Positions 9,940 through 19,100 of a DNA stretch of 22,123 nt are shown piece by piece. Within the stretch, counting starts at the first letter, position 1. Each line of letters begins with the position of its first letter. This stretch comes from Botryllus schlosseri (Eukaryota; Chordata; Ascidiacea; Stolidobranchia; Styelidae). The notes below the pieces were generated by a model. It saw only the letters and a list, made by a program, of their open reading frames with translations, made no database searches and was not told where the DNA came from. The translations under genes were made by a program, and so were the position numbers. Location of the stretch: contig ATSW01066897.1 of the NCBI GenBank assembly GCA_000444245.1, forward strand, positions 1 through 22,123, written 5' to 3'.

Positions 9940-10066
9940 GAAGTGTGATTTGATATGAACTGAAACTTAAATCTGTTATATTTCTTTTTGATTTAATTCA
10001 ATTTCAAAATATTTTCGAATTCAGTCATTCTAATTCTAATCTAATCTTGAAAAGCTGAAAATGTTC
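9940..10066 (-). repeat. AT-rich dispersed repeat, copy 2 (inverted)
   Basis: On the minus strand it reads TTTTCAGCTTTTCAA, AGATTAGAATTAGAATGACT, GAATTC, TTTTGAAATTGAATTA, AGAAATATAACA and TTCAGTTCATATCAAATCA in the same order as the copy at 17790-17930. It lies just downstream of the transmembrane exon. Confidence 0.6.
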
Positions 10067-10108
10067 AATTTGTCCAACTATATACTAGAAACTAGAGGGT
10101 ACACTCAC

Positions 10109-13100
10109 GTTATCAATACTACGATCAATACAAGTCCGATTCCAATAGCAATTAGAATCCCAATTTTCAAACCGAGTGAAACAGTACATCCCAGCGCCGG
10201 CAGATAACATTTTCGATCACCTGTGATGCACAGAATCGTGATACAAATTCGATCGACAACATAAGCATAATTACCAGAGTGCGTCGAAGAATCGAATGTC
10301 GTTGTGTCGCTTGCGGCAGTGATGGGTGGCGAAGTGCTAGTTGGTTCTGAAATGAAATACCTACGATGTTATTGATGTTATTGTAAATGGAAGGAATGTC
10401 TACCCATCAGCGGTCGGAAACCCTTGTCCAGCTGACCGGTGCCGGTACTTTTTAATTTAAGTAAGTGGTTCTCAAAGGGGAGATGAAAGCAACTGAATGA
10501 GGCGCATAGCTGCGGTCAGCTGAAATGTTTTCTTGCTCCGCGTGATTTATCTCCAATTAATGATTATATTCTCTCATCAACAGTCCTAACCTTTCGTGCC
10601 ATCAAACTATCCGTTGGGATTGCTAGCGTCCTTGTTGCATTATGTGATATGACGACGAGCGGGGCGCGAAATTTTGCACTATCATAAAGGGTGGCGTGTC
10701 TAAATACGTTGTTTGAGAAACATTTAGTTAAGTGAAGGATCGGAAAATTGGGGTCAAAATCACTAATAATTGAAAAAATCTCTGTAAATCTCTGTAATTG
10801 AAACATACGTTTTATTGCCTTAATGAACATCCTTTAGTGAGCTTATAGTGTGTGGTGTGCGATAAATTGTGTATTTTCTACATTTGTGCTGGTCGAAGAG
10901 CGGTATGCCGAAAAGAAATAAATTTCATTTTAAATTCGGTCCGAAGAAGTACAAACGTTGTCGACCCCTGCTTTACATAACAAAGTTTAAGTTCTTTCAC
11001 TCTTTATAGCAGGGATTCTTAGACTAGTTTAGAAGGTCCGGTAAACGTGTTGAAATACGCCATCCAGTATCAACAAAACTAGATTGTCCTTTCGTAATGA
11101 GGCTGTGAGGCGGATTGTGAATATGACGACCTTTTTAAGCCATTAGATAGCTTTTTATGCACGAAAGCGTGTAAATATAGATTGGTCAAAGTAATGACTT
11201 TGTTCTTCCTTTTTTCAATCATTCGGCACCTTTTCAGACAGCAAATAGCCTATGGCTAAAATGATTACCTTTTTTAGCGAATCTATCAGAACGCATAGCA
11301 CACCCACACTCTATAAATCGCTTTTAAATTCGATAATAGCGATTCGGGGTTGTTTTTCCATCATACAAATCTCTGAAGATATTCTCACCATCAATTGCTT
11401 GTGTATTAGTCACGCGTAGAACGTCTGTGGAGGTAGTTGATTGGATAGTGCCGTCCCCGAGTCGAGTCCATACGCGTATTCCCCACTCGTACGAAGCGTT
11501 AACGGTTAGCCCACCGACAATCACCTATGCAAAGCATAGGTAGCTTCGCGGTTACATTTTACAGCCCGAATGACGATTTATATGTATTTCTGTAATCTAC
11601 CGCTCGTTGAAGGGTTTGTACTGTGTAGCTTCGTACGACGGAATTCTAAGAACGATAAATTCATGCGACAGAAGATCGAGATACAGGATTACCACAAATT
11701 GTTATATACTGGCATCTCTGCCTGACAGTTTACAAGTGATCTCAACGGTATAGGTAACCGGTATAGAAGGTATTGAGCCTTCACAATCTCTACATGGTTC
11801 CAGCTATATTCAAGTGCAAACCCTGAGCAATTGTTTGCACCTGTTTACAGTGTTTGCACTGTGTACTGTATACTGTGCACTGTGTATTACTATTAGGCAG
11901 AGGTTGTCGAAGTAGTGACAATTTCAAAACTACTTCAACTGGTTGTAAAAAATAAGGGTGTGAAAAGTATTCAAGTTATTAGTTTTAAAAAGGAGATCTG
12001 GTCAATGGGTCACATGTAAGCACTTAAGAGGCGGTGGCACTCTCGAAATCTTCGGGACTAACGCGAAATGTCTACTTACCCTACAAATAAATGAAAATTT
12101 TGCAAATATATTCAAACACCTTCCCACAGTGCCTCGGTTACCAAGTCAAGACAATTTAAGTCATAAAAGTGATGGAAGCATACCCAAAAAGTTCTATCCA
12201 CAAACAGCTAAGTAGAAGTATTCTAAAGCATGACCAGTTGAGTTAGTAGCACAAGTATGAAGAACCTACAGGGGTAGGTAGGTATTAGGGGGTAATGGGG
12301 CTTAGCTACTCGGCATTTCCCCCAGAACGATATCTGGCGATAATGATACCTGTACTATTACCTACTAGGGTGCCCGTAAATAACAGAAGAACTTCGTTAT
12401 TGACTACATCTGCTAGTATGGCAGGCATAATTCTGCTATGAAAAACAGCTTAACAGTTGAAATACATGTTTTTTTTCAATGTCCAATATGGCCCCTCATA
12501 TATAACTTTGTGACTGAAGATCACAAGAGTTAGCTTCGTGCCTGGACAGACGAGTAGCAGCTGATATTCTCCAAACGAGTTTCTCCGAATATAACTTCGT
12601 TAGTCGTGTTCAAAATTTGATACAAGTAGCCTCCCGTGAACGCTGGTACCCAACACGCCATAGACCCGTCTCTGCGACCGTGGCAGGACATTGAAGACGC
12701 GTTTGCGGGTGGCGGCGGAAAGTCTGAAACGGGTTTCATTGATTGAAAAAATTTGCGTGAACCAGAGACTAGAAACTTTTCAACTTTTCCAAATTGGAGT
12801 AGCTAGCTACACAGTAGTTTTTTCTTTCAAATTCGATTAGATTTAGAATTACTGAATTCGCAGGAACTTGGAAATTGAGTTTCACACAAAGATCAAGTTC
12901 AGTTGATATCACACCAGAATTCATTAAAAAGCATGAGAATGGCAAACAATTGAAAGAAATGTCAGTATCGGCCAAGAGAGGTAAAAAAATATCGGGAATA
13001 TTCGTGACGACAGCATGGTAATAAGAAGTAAGAGAACTATAAACTGCGACTGCTAGACCTTAAATATCGACATAATTCTTTTAGTTTACAGTAGTCCAGA

Positions 13101-16100
13101 TGCAGCATTTCTAGTTCATTCCATGTCCGAGCACAGCAACGGCTGCGAAGTTGTTCAAATAAATGCTCTGAAGTTTTGGGAATGCGCCTAAAGCTATATA
13201 GATGCCATATCTTTTGAATGTCGGCTGAATAAATCGGGTAATCGGCGAGTTGTTAGTCATCGGTTGTATCTGTATCGGCACAAAAATGCGATATCGATCG
13301 AATTCAAGTTTTGAGTCGCTACGAAAATGTCTCATTACTTGTCGTATCCCATGCATGTTCAGCAGTGGTCACGGTATTGTAGACCGTCGCTCCAAACACT
13401 TCGCTGTACAGCTCTGACTTTGACCTATTCAAGCAATCCTTGATAAGAAACTTGGGCGTGAGTCCAAGTATAGTGCTTTCTGGCAGGGTAGCGTACACTC
13501 TCCCGTTGTCGAGAACCAATTCTGCGAAGGCAAGTATGCGGCGTAAACTTTGGTCCATTGCTATGAGCTGAGGTAGTGCATTAAGCTATGACCGGAGGCA
13601 TGCAGTCAATGCGGTCAGCGTCGCTATATAGAAGTAGAAGTAACGCCGTAAATTTCTCCTTAATTGTAAGAACAAGTAACCATTTCCAAGGAAGTCAAAA
13701 AGGAGGTATTTTAGGCCTAGTTTTGTCTAAATACTGTTAAGTATACTTCAATAGAAGTGGAAGTAGCCTGTGGAAGTATTCTTAACACAAAACCACTCGA
13801 CTACGTAGTGCAGGTAGGAAAACCAACTTCGGTGCTCCGACGAAGTAGAACTACTTCTTGGCTGACCATCTGTATTTAAGAGTGAGACAAATGATTGAAT
13901 TATGGACGCGATGGATTAGTTTTATCCGAGCAGAGTTTTAAAAAATGAGTTGAACATGCGCTGGAGTCCGGATAGTATTCAACAGAATGACTTGGACTCG
14001 GACTCGCGTCTCAACACTGCGACTCGGACTCAATCCTTCGCGCCCTGGATTGGGCTTGACTCGCAGGGGAATTGTAAATGAATCGACAGGGCTCAGGTCT
14101 AAACTATAAAAGTAAGATTGCCTTATGATTTGAAAATCGCTAGTTCTACTTGTTCTTTAGTAGACACTTGCGACGTTACTTCCACGTGAGTGCCAGCGAT
14201 GACTACTTCGTTGGTTATTGAGGACCTCTGGGGATAGCTGATACGATGATCATCACGTGTCGCGCGGTGGCAAAACTGAGCTTTCCATTCAACCCTAATT
14301 TGAGTAAGTCGTGAGAATGTTCGTCCATATTGGGAATAGCATCCGGTAGCGTTTCACCATGTCATATTCATCTTGTCGTCAGGCGGTAGTCATATGAGAA
14401 GGTATGCGTGACTAATTACCATTACGTTTAACCACGCGCAGGTTGTAAGCGTGTTAAAACATAACAAGCAACGGTACAGTATATGGCTATAAATGCTTCT
14501 CGGTTAAATGTATTTTGTCAAACTTCGAAGTTACGAACTACTTATACATGAATTTTTTATAACCTGTGGCGTCACTGTATCGCCATAACAATTTACGTCA
14601 CGCAATTTAATTCTTATTTCGAAACACCTATGCATAAATGACATGTGATCAGAAGGTGGTTTGTCATTACTGGCTTTAGCTGTAGGTAGTCTATGAGAAT
14701 TAGTATCATTCAGCATTCACGAAGTATCGCAAATTTGGAGAAATTCAAGGCGAGGTCGTTCAATTTCAACAAACGCAAAGTTTTATCACTAAAATCTGGT
14801 CTAGCTTACTATACAATGTACCAGTGGTCGGGAACATATGGCTCTTTTGGGTATAAGATATGGCTCTTTGACGTATTTTTAATTTTGTACTTAGTTTTAT
14901 CGATATTGCAGCAACGTGTTATCAAATTTTCATAACGGCTAGAATATTTATTCTCGTGGCAGCATAAACATGTATTTGAGAGGTGAATACAGTGGCGTAT
15001 ATCCAGGGTTAAGGGCTCGTACCCATTTACAAAATCCCTCGCGAATTCGATGTACCGGACATAGCGCGCTGCGTAATCTTGAATTGCACCATACGGTGGT
15101 TGATCAAATAGCAGACATGGGAACGTCTCTATGACAATATAGGTTTCAAATGCATATTGTCTTCCTGATCAAGGCCGAAAATGAGCTGTGGAAGTGACAT
15201 TTAATTACAAATCCAAATTACCAACCACGCTGCGCTATCCACTTTTTTCATTGATAAGTAGCTTTCGTATAGCTTTCTAGTAGCCTACTGCTGTTAAAAT
15301 GTAGGCGTGCAGTGCAACGTTTATGCTACTGCCGAATACTTTAAGAATTGATAAGTCGATCAATACTTAGATTTTCGGAATCAGGGCTATAGTTACATTA
15401 GATTAATATCAGTTATTATAAATTCGGAGCTATAGTTACGATGAATTGAGTTATCACAGGATGATTGGTAGCCTATACGAGTTTTTACAGAGAACATATG
15501 ACTCACACGACTAATCCCATGTACTGAATTCGAATTAGTACGACCATGACGTCAGGAATTTTCAATTGTGACGTAACGAGTGATCCACGTGTATGGCTCT
15601 TTTGGGAGATAAATGGAAACATAGGGCCAACATGGCTCTTCAGACGAAAAAGGTTCCCGACCACTTCAATATACAATTGAATAGTATATATTCATGGTAA
15701 AATTGACCCGAATATTTACGGCTCGCACTCGTCAGCGGTGATCGTCAGCAAATAGTATGGTTATCATGAGAAGACCTTCAAAGTTTAGGTCAAATCCACA
15801 AAGGTTAGAGACGCAGCAAAATACCGAGTATGGTTTTACGTGCGTCTAGCTACGTAATGTGCTGTTTATATGACAATAAAGCTTTTTATAGGGATTCGAT
15901 CGAAAGATACTCTCTTATAAATCATTAGTCAAGTCGCGGTTTTGAGATAAAAATAACGTATCCAGCATTAATGAGATGCTTTTACGTTTTCCATTTTCAC
16001 CACGGCGGCTTTTTAGTCTCAATACGGAAGCTCACGTAGAATTCATTCCACGGTACATTAGATCTGTTTTACCACAATGTGAGGTATGTGATAAATTTTG

Positions 16101-19100
16101 ATTAAAATAACGAGATCTTTGGAAATGGACGGCACCGAATTAAATCCTATTTAAACCACGGTACGCAACGTAATATCAACATGTTGTTAAACGGTCCGGA
16201 ATTTCCGGAATCCATCATCCAAATGCATTTACGGAGTCACAACACATATACACCTATATGCCAGGACTCGACGAACCGCGGTCAAAACGCAGGCCTTTTC
16301 AGTGTTGAAACCGGACCTTATGTGTCTTGGCATTTGCTTAGTTTTTTCTTAAACAGAACCAAGTCTATTATCGTTGATTTGCAAGAACAAAGTGTAGAGA
16401 TTTATTCGTGTTGTTAACCTACAGACTAACAGCATGTAATCGCCTTGGTTAGAGTCATAATGTCTGCGGGATCGCGGGTTGTCAGGATCATCCATGATGT
16501 GTACGGATGGTGTAGGCCTAGTGTGCAAGTGTGTTTATAGAGAGGTATAGTATTATTCTGGTGATGCTACTGTCATTTCTCCCATTAGCTGTGAATGACT
16601 AACATAATGACAAAAACATTTCGCTCATTGCTTTTGCTAATACCGCCATACCGGATTTTGTATATACTGTAGTCATACCGTATTACATTTGTCTGATATA
16701 CAATGTTCTTTCCAATTGTCTGCTAGTTACTGACGATTACCTCTGACGAGTGTCAGACGAAAACATCTGCGTTCATTTCAATATGAGCATACTTTTCAAT
16801 AATGAATGACTGTAAATTATTTCATGATAGTTATAACGGCCGAAGCAAATTTATACTTTCGTACCTGGACCTCTTCCAAAATAGTTGAGTAGCCATGCGG
16901 CCCATGCCTATACCATCGATAGTCACGTCTAACTACCAGCTGGACCTACAAAATGCTCACCCCCATTTTTCCTAACAATCAAACTATCCTCTTCCCGCGA
17001 AACCGTAGCTTCGGAGCTTGCAACGTTGAGATGAATCGTCATTGTCGGATGATTTTCCGGAGAAACGATCATGTATCGTTCCACGATCACGGTGCCGCTT
17101 CGAGTAGGGCACGTGCCGTCTCTATACCACAGCGTGTATTTGTTGCCACCCTGTCTGCTTGTGACGTCTATCCATGTTGTTCCAGACGCAGTATCTGGAA
17201 CATAAATTCAGTTTCACGCGCGCATGCGACCGGCAATGAGATAATCGGTGTTATTGTGGGTATTTCATGTTTATTACGGCGTCACAATAATTTGTGAGGC
17301 AGATTTATGTAGCCTATGCTATATAGGTGCAAGTTTCACTACAATTGTCGATGGTGTGAAAGTCAATAGATAGTTGCCAATTGTCATAGGGTTTTCTGTA
17401 TATCAACAGTAATCGGTCTATACTGTACGTCCTCAACTACAATCACAGGTCTTGTGCGATATTGTAAGATATTCCAGATACAAGGAAATCAATAAATCTT
17501 TCAATCAATACAATATACTTCAGAGGTTTCAGGCTAGTTCCACTTCTTAGGTTTTCAGGTTTCTAGGCAAACTAGGCATAGAATACCTACTTTGTACTTA
17601 CTTGGAAATCCCTACCTTTACTTTGGGGGAAAACGTCCTTCGTTACCTCTACTTCTACTTGAGTATCAACGACGACGACTTTAACCACATATGATATACA
17701 ATATACAATTTACATACTCTACTTCAACATCGTCTATTCATCGGGAGACCTAGTTAAAAGCAAGATAACTAGCAACAGAGTTGGAATTCTGTAATTTTTT
17801 CTAGCCATTCCAAATCAGATTATAATTACAATTACTGAATTCTAAAAATTTTGGAAATTGAATTACGTTAGGAATTAGAAAGAAATACAACAAAATTCAG
17901 GTTCAGTTCATATCAAATCAAAGTTCATTCTCCTAAGTATCCTTTTCAAGGTAACCGGAATTGAGATTAGAATTAAAATGAGAACTTTTTACATTTCACA
18001 AATTAGATTAGAATTAGATTACCGACATTTAGCTCCAATTAGTCTAATTAAACCAATGGAATTATGTAGTTGTCCAAGTCTGCATATAGGCCCATAGTCT
18101 GCATTTCAGAGACCGCAACACTCGTTACCTTCGTTGTTGATAATGCACTCTGAAATCCCCTGTCCCGTGACAGTATAGTTGACGACGGAAGGCAATGATA
18201 AGTCTGGAACGCCCACGCGGTAATATACGACTGGATATTTCCCGTCAGCAGAGGCCTCGATCCGAAGCACCCTGGTGAAATTTCCGTGTATAGAAAATCC
18301 CGATGTATAAGCGTTTTGCACTCGCTTGAGCTCGCGATTCCATTCGGAGCTGCCTTCTCTTTTGTGTGCGGGAGAGAAGCTCGTGTCCGACAGCATAAGA
18401 CGACCGAATATCGACAGAAAATCTAGGTATTGAAAATGTAAAGTGATTGATTGATCGGACATACGATTCGTAAATCGTCCTAATCTATACGCATATGAAT
18501 TGATATTTTCGAGTCGAATGACTCATAGACGTACGCGTTAGGGCATACGGCAAAACTCACGGCCTATTTCGAACCGAATCCTAAACATATATATATCAAA
18601 AATCAATTGGATTTAGGCCAGTGGCTCTAAACCTTTACTAATCTAATGCATCCTACTTAGGCGCACAAAATGAACTGTGCGTCAACAAGGGTTGTTGCTG
18701 TTGTTTATGGTATTCATGTTGTTTGTCGACTACTATGGTAAAGGTCATGGTCATTTACACCAGGCCGATATTCCGTATTTTTGTTTCCGTATCTGCCGGC
18801 GGGTAGCACGGCCCACTTCTAGGCTTCTTGTAAGACACCGCTTACGCGGATGAGATGGCGAGGAGGAGCCTAGATAAACGTTCAACACTTGGGTAGGAAT
18901 TCTGGAGTCGACCTCGGTCGGACTCAAACCCACTACCCATTGTTGTGGATCATACCAAATATAATTTTCACACACAAAAAAAACGAAAAGATCTAGGAGG
19001 GATCATCGGTGACAAAACATTATTAGTTTCACTCAATGTTATTGCAACCTAACTGCAAGGATGCGCTAATTCATGACCATTTAAATATTCTTTATTCATG

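Noticed and set aside
16181-16417. 78-codon plus-strand ORF starting with ATG
   Set aside because: No motif, signal peptide, splice context or similarity that I recognise; it sits in an intron of the opposite-strand gene.
18751-18975. 74-codon minus-strand ORF between FN3 and SEA exons
   Set aside because: The sequence looks like an interspersed repeat, and exons 3 and 4 join in phase without it.
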